64,000 bases of DNA from Progne subis subis (Eukaryota; Chordata; Aves; Passeriformes; Hirundinidae): the NCBI GenBank assembly GCA_022316685.1, contig JAKJHU010000302.1, positions 179,264-243,263 on the forward strand, read 5' to 3'. Below, piece after piece: positions 17,561 to 29,626 of the stretch. The translations under genes were made by a program, and so were the position numbers. Position 1 is the first letter of the stretch, and each line of letters starts with the position of its first letter. The notes below the pieces were generated by a model that was given only the letters and a program-made list of their open reading frames with translations, was not told where the DNA came from and made no database searches.

Positions 17561-18545
17561 TCCCCCCCCTTAAAGGCTAGAGTAGCCTAGGAGGGTTTAG
17601 AGTCCATGGAGGGGCGGGAAAACCGTACCAGGGTTGACAGGGTGTCCCCAAACACTGCGGGTGCCGAGAGCTCATGAGAGTCCCTGCTTCCCAGGACTGA
17701 GCCAGACGCACCGGAGAGGGTGTGCTGCCGCGGTCTCAGGGAGGAGGCCGTAAACCCATAGCCCGAGGACACCGGGGTGGGGAGTCAATGTAGAGGCAAG
17801 GCGGGCATCCTGCACACACACACTCATCCCTCTTGCCGAGGCTGCTTCGTTGGGGAGAAGTAGTCAAGCCAGTCCTGGTGGAAGGCAAAGGGGTCGGGCC
17901 CTGCTGGGGTTGATCCTTGGAAACAAGGAAGGGATACCCCCCCAGGTAACCCGTGCGGAGTCTTGACCTCTTACCTCCGTTTCAAAAAGTGAAGAGGGGG
18001 ACTGTACTAGTGACAGGGCAGTCTAGTCCGGGGTTCGGACTGAAGGTGTCCGGCCCGGCGGAGGCTAAGGCGTGGGAAGGCCCTGAGGCCCGGAAGGGGA
18101 CGCTAGTACTAGGGACCCTGTCGTGCGCCGCAAAGCGTGTCCAGAGTCTCAGGGGTGAGGCAAGGCGCGGGGGTACATAGGGGGTGAGGTCATTAGGACT
18201 CACCTCAAAGGGGTCAGAAGAGAGTCTGAGCCCCTGGTGTAAGTAAAGTGTGAGCGTCCAAGGAAGTGAAGAAGGTTAGAGAAAGTGAGTAGAAAGAGGG
18301 AGAATTTGTTCCCTAATGAAAGCAAAAGTGTAGGAAAGAGTAGAAAAGCATAAAGTTTAGGAGTTTTATGTTGAAGTGTTCAAGAATTAAGTCAGGAGAT
18401 TTGAAGTAAAGGGAGAAAAGCTGAAGAATTTTTTTTTTGCTTAAAAAAAAAAAAAAAACAACAAAAAAAAAAACCCACAAAAAAAAAAACCTGTGTTGCC
18501 AGTCAGTAAAGGGCACCTTTGAAATTTTTTTTCAGTTTAAAGAAA

Positions 18546-20464
18546 ATGGGACAATGTACTAGTAAGAAAAAGAAATCCCAAAAAGAGAATAACAAAGTAA
18601 AGAGTATTCCACCCGGTAGTCCCTTAGAACAACTTTTAACTAAATGGGATTCTTTAGAGGCCACAAAAGGACTAGATCAGGTTAAAATGGTGTTTTATTG
18701 CACAGAAGTCTGGCCAAAATTAAAATTACCAGGAGAGTGGCCATGGTTTGGAACACATGATGAGTGGATGTGCTATCAGTTAAACCAGTACCTAAGAACT
18801 CAGGAAGATCCAGACGTAAACCAGTTAGCTTATGCTGCTTGTTGGCAAAAGAGAGCCACGAGTAAAGAGAATATAAAAGTCTGCAAATTAAAAGAAAAAG
18901 AAAAGTGTGAAAGGAAAGAACAGAAACTAATCAAAGATGGGACCCTTTAGACCATTTACCCCCTCCAATTTACCCAGAGGTGCCCCAAGTCCCTCAAAAT
19001 CCTGTCCCAGTTCCCCTACTAACTTCCCCGAGTCAAACTCCTTCAGAACCCTCTCCTCCTCTTCCCCCAGTGGTTCCATCATCACCCCCCCTTAACACCT
19101 CTCCTCCCCAGTCCTTAGTACCTTCTCCCCCTTCTCTCCCAACAGCCCCTTTGCCACCTCCTTCCAATAGTCAAAGTTCTTTAGCCCCAGTTATAACCCC
19201 TGCAGTTTCCCAAAACACAACCTCTTCCCTAGCCCCCCCTTCCTCCCACAGTACCATCCTCTGTTTCTCCCCCTACAGATTTTACTACCTCCCCCTCACC
19301 TACAGTAATTCCCCTGCCACCTCCTAATTGGGAGTTAACCAAAACCCCTACAGACTCCTGTGAGTCATCCCGTTCTCCTGGAAATCCCCAGGAATTTGTA
19401 ACTCAGCCAGTGTTATCAGTTAATAATGTAAGTGAAGGACCCTATTGTAACACAAGGTCAAAAGCCTTAAAGCCAGAAAAACTTTTTCCCCTCAGGGAAG
19501 TGCCTATGGGAGGAGTAATTGGAGGAGTAGGATTTGTAAATGCCCCATTAACAGCCTCTGAAGTAAGAGGATTTAAAAAAGAGCTAGGAAATTTAGTTGA
19601 AGATCCCATAGGTATTGCCACACAGGTAGACCAATTCCTTGGACCCAATGTTTATACATGGGGAGAGTTAAATTCTATATTAAACATCTTGTTCTCCCCT
19701 GAGGAAATACGAATGATTAGAACAGCAAGTATCAGAATCTGGGAAAGGGAAAATAGGTTGGGGCCACCTGGAGATCATAAATTACCGATAGCTGACCCAG
19801 GGTGGGACCCAAATCGAGAAGAGGAAAGACAAAATATGAGAGACTATAGGTCCTTGATAGTAAGAGGTATAAGAGAATCTGTCCCCAGAGGAAATAATAC
19901 TAAATTAGCTTTTGATGGGTCCCAAGAAAAAGATGAGACTCCTGCCACTTGGCTAAATCGATTAAAAAGAAATTTTCAATTATATTCAAGCATAGACCCT
20001 GATAGTCCTGAGGGACAAGTAATTCTAAAAGTGCAGTTTGTAACAAAGTCATGGCCAGATATACGGAGAAAATTAGAAAAAATTGAAGATTGGCAGGAGA
20101 AAAGTATTAATGAATTATTAAAAGAAGCCTTAAGAGTTTACCTGAGGAGAGAAGAAGAAAAAGCTAAAGCCAAGGCTCGCATTATGGTAGCTGTAGCAAG
20201 AGAAAGTACTGGAGTAGCAGAAAACCAGAAAAACTCCCCCTGGAAATCTAGTGAGGGAGGACCAAGACCCTCATTTAAAGAACCAAAGTCACCCATAGTA
20301 CCACCGTGGGTAAATTTAAAAGAAGTAACCCAGGAGAGAATAGAACTTGTTATTACTGTGGTGAAATAGGGCATTTAAAAAGGGATTGTAAGAAATTATT
20401 ACTTGATGAGGCTATTGCAAGGGAGCAAGATGCCCTGGAGAGGGTGCTGAAAGGGGAGGATTAG
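18546..20464 (+). pseudogene. ERV2 gag, broken
   Basis: The ATG at 18546 opens MGQ (a myristoylation-type N-terminus) and a basic matrix region of 135 codons that stops early at 18950 after a frame change. A Pro/Ser-rich linker follows (18980-19400). The capsid lies in an open frame at 19410-20369 and includes a major-homology-like segment with W-L-x-R-L. A further frameshift precedes the zinc knuckle (C-x2-C-x4-H-x4-C, about 20354-20395). The gag stop is TAG at 20462-20464, and the pol frame continues directly after it, as in gammaretroviruses. Confidence 0.85.
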
Positions 20465-23400
20465 GGGTGTCAGAGGCTCTATAAAATAGGGGACCCAATA
20501 GAACAACAAGATGAGCCTCTAGTAAACTTTGATGTGGGTCCCCAAAGTGAAGAATATGAATTCTTAGTAGACACAGGAGCTGATAGATCGAAGTTTAAGG
20601 AAATTACCAACAGGGGTAACAATCGGGACAAAAACTTGTGAAGTGTTAGGGGCTGAAGGGAGGCCCTTTCGAGCATTAATAGTTGAAGGAGTAGAGATTA
20701 AAGGGAACTCAAAGCACTGTGTAGCTGATTTTCTTTATTTACCACATACAGAAACCAATTTACTAGGCAGAGACTTACAAGTGCAGCTCGGGGTAGGAGT
20801 TATCCCAAAAGATGGAAAAATGGTTGTGCATATCATGAAACTGACCCAAGGGGATATACAAGAGATAAATCCAGAAGTGTGGGCTACAGAGGGAAAATAT
20901 GGGTGTTTAGATATCCCTCCCATTAAGATAGAAATGCAAAAAGATATCCCCTGCCATCAGAGTTAAGCAATACCCAATGTCACCAGAAGGAAAGAAAGGG
21001 CTAGCTTCAGTAATTGAGCATCTTTTAAAGGAAAATATCTTAGAACCATGTATGTCCCCTCATAACACCCCTATATTAGCCATAAAGAAAGATGAGGGAA
21101 AGTTTAGATTAGTCCAGGATTTGAGAGAAATAAATAAAAGAACTATTGCTCGACACCCAGTAGTACCTAACCCCTATACCTTGCTGAGTAAAATTCCAAG
21201 AGAGCATACCTGGTTCACAGTGATAGACTTAAAGGATGCTTTTTGGGCATGTCCCCTAGCAGAAGAGTGTAGGGATTGGTTCGCCTTTGAATGGGAACAT
21301 CCAGACAGGGGAAGGAAACAACAGCTAAGGTGGACCCGGTTACCACAGGGGTATACGGAATCGCCAAATATCTTTGGACAGGCCCTAGAAACATTATTAG
21401 AACAGTTTAGTCCCAAAGAAGGAGTTCAAATTTTGCAATACGTGGATGATTTATTAATATCAGGGGAGACAGAAAAAGAAGTTAAAGATGTAAGTATACA
21501 ACTTCTAAACTTTCTTGGAGAAAAGGGGTTAAAGGTATCTCAGAGTAAACTACAGTTTGTAGAAACTGAAGTCACTTATTTAGGACACATAATCGGAAAG
21601 GGGAGTAAAAGGTTAAGCCCTGCAAGAATTTCAGGAATAGTGTCTATATCACCTCCAAAAACTAAGAGAGACATAAGGAAACTTCTAGGCCTGTTTGGAT
21701 ACTGCAAGCACTGGATAGATAAGTACACTCAAGGGGTCAAATTTCTTTAGGATAAATTAATAGACCAGGAACCAATGAATTGGACAGAGAGTGACGAGAG
21801 GCAGCTGCAAGATCTAAAAGAGAAATTATCCTCAGCACCAGTTTTAAGCTTACCAGATCTTAAAAAGGAGTTTGATTTATTTGTAAACACTGAGAAGGGA
21901 TAGCATACGGAGTTTTAACCCAAGAATGGGGAGGATACCGAAAACCTGTAGCATTTTTATCAAAACTGTTAGATCCAGTTGCTAGGGGATGGCCGGCTTG
22001 TCTCCAAGCAGTTGCAGCTGCAGCTATTCTAATAGAAGAAGCTCAAAAGTTAACATTACAGGGAAAGATAAAGATACATACTCCACATGATTTGAAAACA
22101 ATCTTAAGCCAAAGAGCTCAAAAGTGGCTCACAGATTCTAGAATCCTAAAATATGAAATTATACTGATAAATTCAAATAACCTAGAACTAACAACATCCA
22201 AAAGCTTAAATCCAGCTCAGTTTCTCTCTGGTGAGCCCACTGAAGAAATAGAACACCATTGCCTAGAACTCATTGATATGCAGACAAAAGTGAGAGAAGA
22301 TCTAGAAGACACACCCCTTCCATATGGGAGAGTGTTGTTCACAGATGGGTCATCCCGAGTGGTGGAAGGGAAAAGAACATCCGGATACTCTGTGATTGAG
22401 GGAGAGAAAATGGAAGTCTTAGAAAAGGGAAAGTTACCAAGTAATTGGTCAGCACAGTGCTGTGAAATATATGCACTAAAGAGAGGGCTAGACTTACTTA
22501 AAGATGACCGAGGGACCATTTACACAGACTCTAGATATGCCTTTGGTATCGTGCACATGTTTGGGAAAATTTGGGAAGGATGGGGATATTTAAATTCAAA
22601 TTAAATTCAAAACTTAATACACACAGAATTAATAAAGTCAGTGTTAAAATCTTTACAAAAACCAGTAGAAATTGCAGTAGTTCACATAAAAGGGACATCA
22701 AAAGGGAGATATGCCCGAAATAAAGGGAAACCAGTTAGCTGATAAAACAGCCAGAGAGGCAGCTTTAGAACCAGGAGAACCAGTAAAAATCCTCAAATTA
22801 GAGAAAATGCCAAAAAAAGAAGAAGAAAGGATAGAGCAGGTATTCAGTAAAAAAGAGCAGAAAGCAATAAAAGAATTAGGATTACACCAGGGGAACACGG
22901 AGTGTGGTTAACAGCTGACGGACGGAAATTCTTAAATAAAGCCCTAGCCAGAAAAATACTTACAGAAATACATAATTTAACCCACTGGGGAACCCAGGGA
23001 TTATGTGACCATTTTCTAAGGGAAAACCTATGTATTGGAGTACACGAATTAGCAAAAGCAGTTACTCAGGGATGTATAATATGTCAGAAAATAAATCAAA
23101 AAGTTATGAGAAAAACTGAGCCTGGAGGGAGGGAGTTAGCCTTAAGGCCCTTCCAGAACGTGCAAATTGATTTTACTGAGATGCCCCCTGTTCAAGGGTA
23201 CAAACACTTGTTGGTGATCATAGATCACCTTACCCATTGGGTAGAGGCATTCCCTACAAAAAGGAAACAGCAGAAGTAGTAACAAAAATCATATTAGAAG
23301 ATATCCTCCCTCGGTATGGGCTGATAAATAATATTGATTCAGACAGAGGGCCACATTTCACAGCACAAATTCTACAACAGGTAACACAAGCCTTAGGGAT

Positions 23401-23960
23401 AAAGTGGAGGTTACACACCCCATGGCATCCCCAAAGCTCAGGCAGAGTAGAAAGGATGAACAAGACCATTAAAAATGTACTGACTAAACTAATAGCAGAA
23501 ACTCAACTAAATTGGCTTAAATGCTTACCCCTAGCATTATTACGAATCAGAACACAGCCACGAGCAGATCTAGGAGTGTCACCATATGAAATGTTATTTG
23601 GGCTTCCCTTTTTGTTATCTCCTTATAGTTCTAAAGACTACCTGGAAGGAGAGGAAGTCACTAGAAAATATCTAAAAACCATTGGACAAACCTTAGAAAA
23701 TCTCAGAAAGAAAGGCTATCTTCCTCAAACTTCCCCTTTGGATGCAAATGTGCATAATATCAATCCTGGAGACTTGGGTATTGATCAAAACGTGGACTAA
23801 TACCCCGCTGACCCCGAAGTTTGAAGGTCCCTACCAAGTACTGTTAACAACTCACACAGCAGTGCGCACTAAGGAAAAAGGACTGGACCCACATCACCAG
23901 AGTTAAAGGGCCAGTACCCCCCTCCTGGAGAGAACCCGAGTTCAGCACCCTCACCGGATG
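20465..23960 (+). pseudogene. ERV2 pol (protease, RT, RNase H, integrase), broken
   Basis: Protease: LVDTGAD at about 20562-20585, a frame change soon after, and the LLGRDL end motif near 20760. RT: open at 20977-21750 with LPQG and YVDD (near 21440), ending at a TAG at 21748. Connection: several stops at 21751-22090. RNase H: open at 22092-22604 with TDGSS, a Glu and TDSRYA. Integrase: H-x3-H and C-x2-C zinc motif, then IDFTE, DSDRGPHF and VERMN supply the D-D-E residues, split by a frameshift near 23270. The C-terminal integrase frame decays after 23800. At least six breaks are visible. Confidence 0.85.
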
Positions 23961-24083
23961 AAACCGAGTGGACAGTAACACCACACCCGAAAGACTTGAA
24001 ATTAACCTTTAAAAAGAAATAAGAGATAACAGAGACTGTGAAAACCTTTTGTTTCAGTTGCCTCTCCCATATTCAACGAACTC

Positions 24084-24600
24084 AAAAAAAAGGGGGGGGG
24101 GGGGGGCACAATAAGGGTTAATTTCTGTAAACCTAAGTCAGTTTTTGTAAATAGCCATTTTAGATATGTTTAAGTAATAGATATATTAAAAAGGGGTATA
24201 AGTTCTTTTTTGTATTAATTTTACATATAGTTTAAGTCTTTTTTTATAAGTAAGAATTTTAAGTAAGTTTAAAGGGGTTTTTTTTAATAATAATTTTTAA
24301 ATTGTAAGTTTTATGAATAGCAATTTAAATAAGTTTAAGTAATAGAAAAGAAGTATCAGGGTTTGTTATTAAGTTTAAATATTGTTTAGGTTTTATAAAT
24401 AGTGATTTAAATAAGTTTAAGATTTTTTTCTTTGTTAATTTTAAAAGTTGTTAAGCTCTATAAGTAGCAGTTTGAACAAATTTAAGTAATAGAAAAATTA
24501 AAAGAGTGTAAAGTTTTTTTTAAGAAAAAAAAGAGAGTAAATCTCCTACAGAACATTCTCTAAGGGCAACTAAATTAATAGGGAAGGGAAGTGGAAGCAT
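24084..24600 (+). other. ERV2 A-run/G-run tract and AT-rich repetitive spacer
   Basis: A run of nine A then fifteen G (24083-24106) resembles a polypurine tract. It is followed by AT-rich DNA with degenerate repeats of aagtttaagtaataga/atagtgatttaaat at roughly 80-100 bp spacing. A ctcctacag at about 24542-24550 is a possible env splice acceptor. No coding capacity. Confidence 0.6.
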
Positions 24601-24704
24601 GTAAGTGGGTTCTTTAGGAGACCTCTCCACTCCAAGAGGCAAGGCCGGGTGGAGCAAGAGATCCAGGAAGGACGGCCCATACCGGACTCTTGGGAGGGAT
24701 CGTA

Positions 24705-24985
24705 CTGGTGATGTTCATAAAGCACACCTACTGAAACAAAAGCCTGTGCTAACTGCTACCATCCAGTGTACGATGGAGAGGATCTCAGATCCTTATTCAG
24801 GGTCCATACTAACGTGAACCCAAACTGCTTCGACCACTCCCAGTTGAATACTTTGCCAAGAGGATGGAAAAGTTTATTGGACCACAGCTAGTTATGCACA
24901 GCGCCTGTTTGGGGAATGTCCTATAGGAGATACTGGGTTATGCTTTGACAAATTGATGCGAGCTAAAGCTCGATCAAAGAAATAG
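24705..24985 (+). pseudogene. ERV2-A env remnant
   Basis: A short decayed stretch whose last ~40 codons encode a surface-subunit-like piece (GKVYWTTASYAQ, then C…C). It runs directly into the sequence that in ERV2-B follows the env stop (acaaattgatg…gagctaaagc). Most of the surface subunit and all of the transmembrane subunit are therefore deleted. Confidence 0.5.
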
Positions 24986-24995
24986 AGGGGGGAGT

Positions 24996-25586
24996 TGTTA
25001 TAAATAAATTCTATTCAATAATCTATGTTTTAGTTACTTAATTGTTAAGTAATTCCATTCTGTATAAAGAATTTGCCTTATTCCTGTTTTAATACTGATT
25101 ATTACCTTATTTGCTTGTTTGTTAATTAAGAATTCACCTTATTACCTGTATCTCTGCTCCCATTCGCCAGATAGTGTCTGAATATGCAAATAAAAAGAAC
25201 GCTGGAATTCTGGGAACAACCCAAGAACAAGAGACTCTGAAAAAGCAGGGAACCAAAGTAAAATCCAGGACTGTAGTTGCATTTTAGACTAGTGCAAGAA
25301 ATACGGGGGTCCGCCGAAGCAGCTTCATTTAGTCGCTGTGACCTGAGAAGGAGTCCCCCATCGCTGGACGACCCCTGATCAGCGAAGCGAAACGGACTCC
25401 CCGGCAAGGGAAAAAGCCCGTGAGGAGGGGTGGGAGTCCCCAGCTTTGCTGTGAAGCGAAGCTGTGTGTACCTCCTCCTCCACGTTGCCAAGGGAGCAAG
25501 CAAGCTCTCCCCCAAGGCCAAGCTTGATAATAAAGAAACATACAAAACCAGCAAGTCTCTGACTCTTTATATTTTTTTCCAGAACA
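24996..25586 (+). repeat. ERV2 LTR, middle copy (591 bp)
   Basis: Preceded by a polypurine tract (about 24977-24994, …aaatagaggggggag). Same start and end as the first LTR, with ATGCAAAT at 25184-25191. It is shorter by an internal gap after 'taattccatt'. It is followed not by host DNA but by more ERV2 interior. Confidence 0.92.
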
Positions 25587-25918
25587 GATATATTAGAAAA
25601 GTAAAAGGTTTTTTGTATTAATTTTAAATATTGTTCAAGTTTTATAAGTAGTGATTTAAATGTTTGTTTTGTTATATGTTAATTTTAAAAGTTGTTTAAG
25701 TTCTGTAAGTAGCAATTTGAACAAGTTCAAGTAATAAGATAAATTAAAAGAGTATACGTTTTTTTAGGGGGTAAAAAAAAAAAAAAAAAAAGGTAAATCT
25801 CCTACAGAACATTCTCTAAAGGCAACTAAATTAATAGGGAAGGGAATTGGAAGCATGTAAGTGGGTTCTTTAGGAGACCTCTCCACTCCAAGAGGCAAGG
25901 CCGGGTGGAGCAAGAGAT
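25587..25918 (+). repeat. ERV2-B interior fragment following the middle LTR
   Basis: Matches part of the AT-rich spacer and env leader of ERV2-A (about 24178-24657), including ctcctacagaacattctc and the ctccactccaagaggc motif. Primer site, gag and pol are absent. It ends in the ERV3 LTR with one or two shared bases at the joint. Confidence 0.85.
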
Positions 25919-26110
25919 CTAACTACGCTAGCACTAAACTAACTAACTGCCCGGGAAAAAACAACAGAGCTTCTTCAGTCTTGCTGAGTTCCAACTCCCC
26001 CACTTCAAGGTCACTCCGATGAGCAGAGTTTTCCTGGGGAAAAACAAACGGCGCTTGCCCTCCCCCCTGCACCCAACAGACGATTGAGGATACACAGTCA
26101 CCCCAGGACA
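25919..26110 (-). repeat. ERV3 3' LTR remnant (192 bp of U3)
   Basis: Minus-strand start TGTCCTGGGGTGACTG at 26110. It matches the first 192 bases of the LTR at 32316 and then stops abruptly at the joint with ERV2-B. Confidence 0.9.
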
Positions 26111-26445
26111 TCTTCCACCCCTTATCCCCATATCATTGACTTACAGACAGAACCAATGTATATTCCACATAAAACTTCCATCCATTCTCCCCACAAAAAA
26201 AAACAATACAAGCATTACCCGTCATGCTCCCGTCATGTTCCACACTGAGTCACTGAATCCAGGCCCCAGGCTGCAGGGCAGCAGGATCCCTCTCTCACTT
26301 ACTCATACCTTCAACACTTGCTCATACCTTCAACACTTAACACATACCCTCTCACTTACACATTTCCTTCTATTTCATTCTGCGTGGTTTAATGTACAAA
26401 CAATGGCAATAGCATCCAGCAGACAGTGATGTTTACAAATTATTC
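26111..26445 (-). other. ERV3 3' noncoding tail with polypurine tract
   Basis: Minus strand: pyrimidine-poor GGGGATAAGGGGTGGAAGA immediately precedes the LTR (26129-26111) and is the likely polypurine tract. On the plus strand, the repeated ctcataccttcaacactt lies at about 26300-26340. No env. Confidence 0.7.
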
Positions 26446-29400
26446 TCACCCAACAATCAAATCTCCCTGAGGTACACATCGTGTTGTTCCATCTTTCTGC
26501 ATTATCCACCATGTGCAACCTGGTCCCTGAGCAAAGACAACCCCACGAATGGGTTTGTCTGTACTTGAGGCAGACCTGATCCACACTGTCTTCCCTAACA
26601 GACCTCTGACATGCACCACTGGGACTTTATCTCCATCTGTTGTATGCAGAGGCTCAGCCTGGGCGGGTCCTGCTCGGTTTGTGGAGCCTCGAGTGTTGAC
26701 CAACCAGGTGGCCTTTGCCAAATGCTGCTCCCAATTCTTGAAAGATCCCCCCCGCAATGCTTTCAACTGGGTTTTTAACAATGCATTGTGCCTCTCAACT
26801 TTGCCTGCAGCAGGTGCATGGTAGGGAATATGGTACACCCACTCAATGCCATGTTCCCTAGCCCAGGTGTTAATAAGGCTGTTTTTGAAATGAGTCCCGT
26901 TGTCTGACTCAATTCTCTCAGGGGTACCATGCCTCCACAGGACTTGCTTCTCTAGGCCCAGGATTGTGTTCCGGGCAGTAGCGTGAGGCACAGGGTAGGT
27001 CTCCAACCATCCAGTGGTGGCTTCCACCATGGTCAGCACATGGCGCTTGCCTTGGCGGGTTTGGGGAAGGGTGATGTAGTCAATCTGCCAGGCTTCCCCG
27101 TACTTATACTTGGACCATCGCCCGCCATACCATAGGGGCTTCACCCGCTTGGCCTGTCTGATGGTAGCACACGTCTCACAGTCATGGATAACCTGAGAAA
27201 TACTGTCCATGGTTAGATCCACCCCTCGGTCTCGGGCCCTCTTATAGGTGGCATCTCTACCCTGATGGCCTGAGGCATCATGGGCCCATCGAGCTAAAAA
27301 CAACTCTCCCTTGTGTTCCCAATCTAAATCAATCTTTGACACTTCTATTTTTGCTGCCCGATCTACCTGCTCGTTGTTTCGATGCTCTTCATTAGCTCTA
27401 CTCTTGGGGATGTGGGCATCTACGTGGCGGACTTTCACAGGTAGTCTCCCTACCCTGGTAGCAATGTCTTTCCACTCCTCAGCAGCCCAAATTGGTTTCC
27501 CTCCACGCTGCCAATTAGCCTCTTTCCACCTCTTCAGCCATCCCCACAGAGCATTGGCCACCATCCATGAATCAGTATAGAGGTAGAGCCTCGGCCACCT
27601 CTCTCTTTCAGCAATATCCAAGGCCAATTGAACAGCCTTGAGTTCTGCAAGTTGACTTGATCCACCCTCTCCTTCAGTGGCCTCAGCAACCTGTCGTGTG
27701 GGACTCCACACGGCTGCTTTCCACTTCCGGTTCATCCCTACAATACGACAGGAACCGTCAGTGAAAAGGGCATAATGCGTCTCCTCTGCTGGCAATTGGT
27801 TGTATGGTGGAGCCTCTTCAGCCCGTGTCACTTGCTCTTGTTCTTCATCTGTGAGACCAAAATTTTCACCCTCAGGCCAACTGGTAATTATTTCCAAAAT
27901 CCCAGGGCGATTCAGTTTACCCATACGGGCGCGCTGCGTAATAAGAGCAATCCACTTGCTCCATGTGGCATCAGTGGCATGATGGGTGGAGGGGACCTCC
28001 CCTTTGAACATCCACCCTAGCACAGGCAGTCGGGGTGCCAGGAGGAGTTGCGCCTCTGTACCAATCACCTCCGAGGTGGCTTGAACTCCTTCATAGGCAG
28101 CCAAGATTTCCTTCTCTGTTGGAGTGTAGTTGGCTTCGGACCCTCTGTAGCTTCGGCTCCAGAATCCCAGTGGTCGGCCCCGAGTCTCCCCAGGCACCTT
28201 CTGCCAAAGGCTCCAGGACAGGCCATTGTTCCCGGCTGCTGAGTAGAGCACGTTCTTCACATCTGGTCCCGTCCTCACTGGGCCAAGGGCCACTGCATGA
28301 GCGATCTCCTGCTTGATCTGGGCAAAAGCTTGTTGCTGCTCAGGGCCCCAGTGGAAATCATTCTTTTTTCGAGTGACCAGGTAAAGAGGGCTCACAATCT
28401 GACTATACTCAGGGAATATGCATCCTCCAGAAACCTATGGCGCCTAGGAAAGCTTGTGTTTCCTTCTTGCTGGTCGGTGGAGACATTGCGGTGATCTTGT
28501 TGATGACCTCAGTGGGAATCTGCCGCCGTCCATCTTGCCACTTTATTCCTAGGAACTGGATCTCTCGGGCATGTCCCTTGACCTTGCTCTGCTTGATGGC
28601 AAAACCAGCTTTCAGGAGAATTTGGATGATCTTCTCTCCTTTCTCAAACACTTCCATTGCCGTGTTCCCCCACACAATGATGTCATCGATATACTGTAGG
28701 TGCTCCGGAGCCTCACCCTTTTCCAGTGCAGCTTGGATCAATCCATGGCAAATGGTAGGACTGTGCTTCCACCCCTGGGGCAGTCGGTTCCAGGTGTACT
28801 GCACACCCCTCCATGTGAAGGCAAACTGAGGCCTGCATTCTGCTGCCAAAGGAATGGAGAAAAATGCGTTAGCAATGTCAATTGTGGCGTACCATTTTGC
28901 TGCCTTGGACTCCAGCTCGTACTGGAGCTCCAACATGTCTGGCACAGCAGCGCTCAGTGGTGGTGTCACCTCATTCAATGCACGGTAGTCCACAGTCAAT
29001 CTCCATTCTCCTTCAGATTTGCGCACAGGCCAAATGGGGCTGTTGAAGGGTGAGTGGGTTTTGCTGACCACCCCTTGGCTCTCCAGCTCTTGAATCATCT
29101 TATGAATGGGAATCACAGCATCTCGAGTGGTTCTATACTGTCGGCGGTGCACTATAGAAGTGGCAATTGGTACCCGTTGTTCTTGTACTTTCAGGAGTCC
29201 TACTGCAGAGGGATTCTTGGACAGTCCAGGCAAGGTGTTCAATTGCCGGATGCCCTCTGTTACTACAGCCGCTATCCCGAATGCCCACCTGAGTCCTTTC
29301 GGGTCTTTGAAATACCCACTTCAGAGGTAATCTATGCCCAAAGTGCATGGGGCCTCTGGGCCAGTCACAATAGGGTGTTTCTCCCACTCCTTTCCAGTTA

Positions 29401-29626
29401 GACTCACATCTGCTTCCACTAAAGTAAAATCCTGTGATCCCCCCGTCACGCCAGCAATAGAGACAGATTCTGCCCCTACATGTCTTGATGGCATTAATGT
29501 GCACTGCGCACCAGTATCAACCACGGCCTCATATTTTTGTGGTTCTGATGTGCCAGGCCAATGAATCCACACAGTCCAAAATACACGGTTTTCCCTAGCC
29601 TCTACCTGGCTAGAGGCAGGGCCCCT
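26446..29626 (-). pseudogene. ERV3 pro-pol (protease, RT, RNase H, integrase), broken
   Basis: The frame continues after the gag UAG at 29629-29627. Protease has VVDTGAQ; a CGA-to-TGA change (compared with ERV5) stops it at 29323-29321. RT is open again in the same frame at 29242-28409 with YIDDI, then an extra base at ~28413 shifts the frame. A 649-codon frame (28395-26446) holds RT connection, RNase H (TDGSC, Glu, YTDSW) and integrase with an HHCC zinc motif and WQIDY, SDNGTH and KVERHN for the D-D-E residues. No dUTPase is seen. Two breaks separate it from an intact pol. Confidence 0.88.

Larger units (their letters stand above)
16437..25586 (+). mobile_element. ERV2-A: gammaretrovirus-like provirus, env mostly deleted
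   Basis: LTR (16437-17050), tRNA-Pro-type primer site, long leader, gag, UAG, pol, AT-rich spacer, small env remnant, polypurine tract and second LTR (24996-25586). Gag with an N-terminal MGQ and zinc knuckle, RT with YVDD, and the readthrough stop between gag and pol all fit a class I/gammaretrovirus-like element. Many frameshifts and stops make it inactive. The left flank reads acaagg, close to the uninterrupted acatgg of other unit copies. No matching duplication is found after either downstream LTR. Confidence 0.9.
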
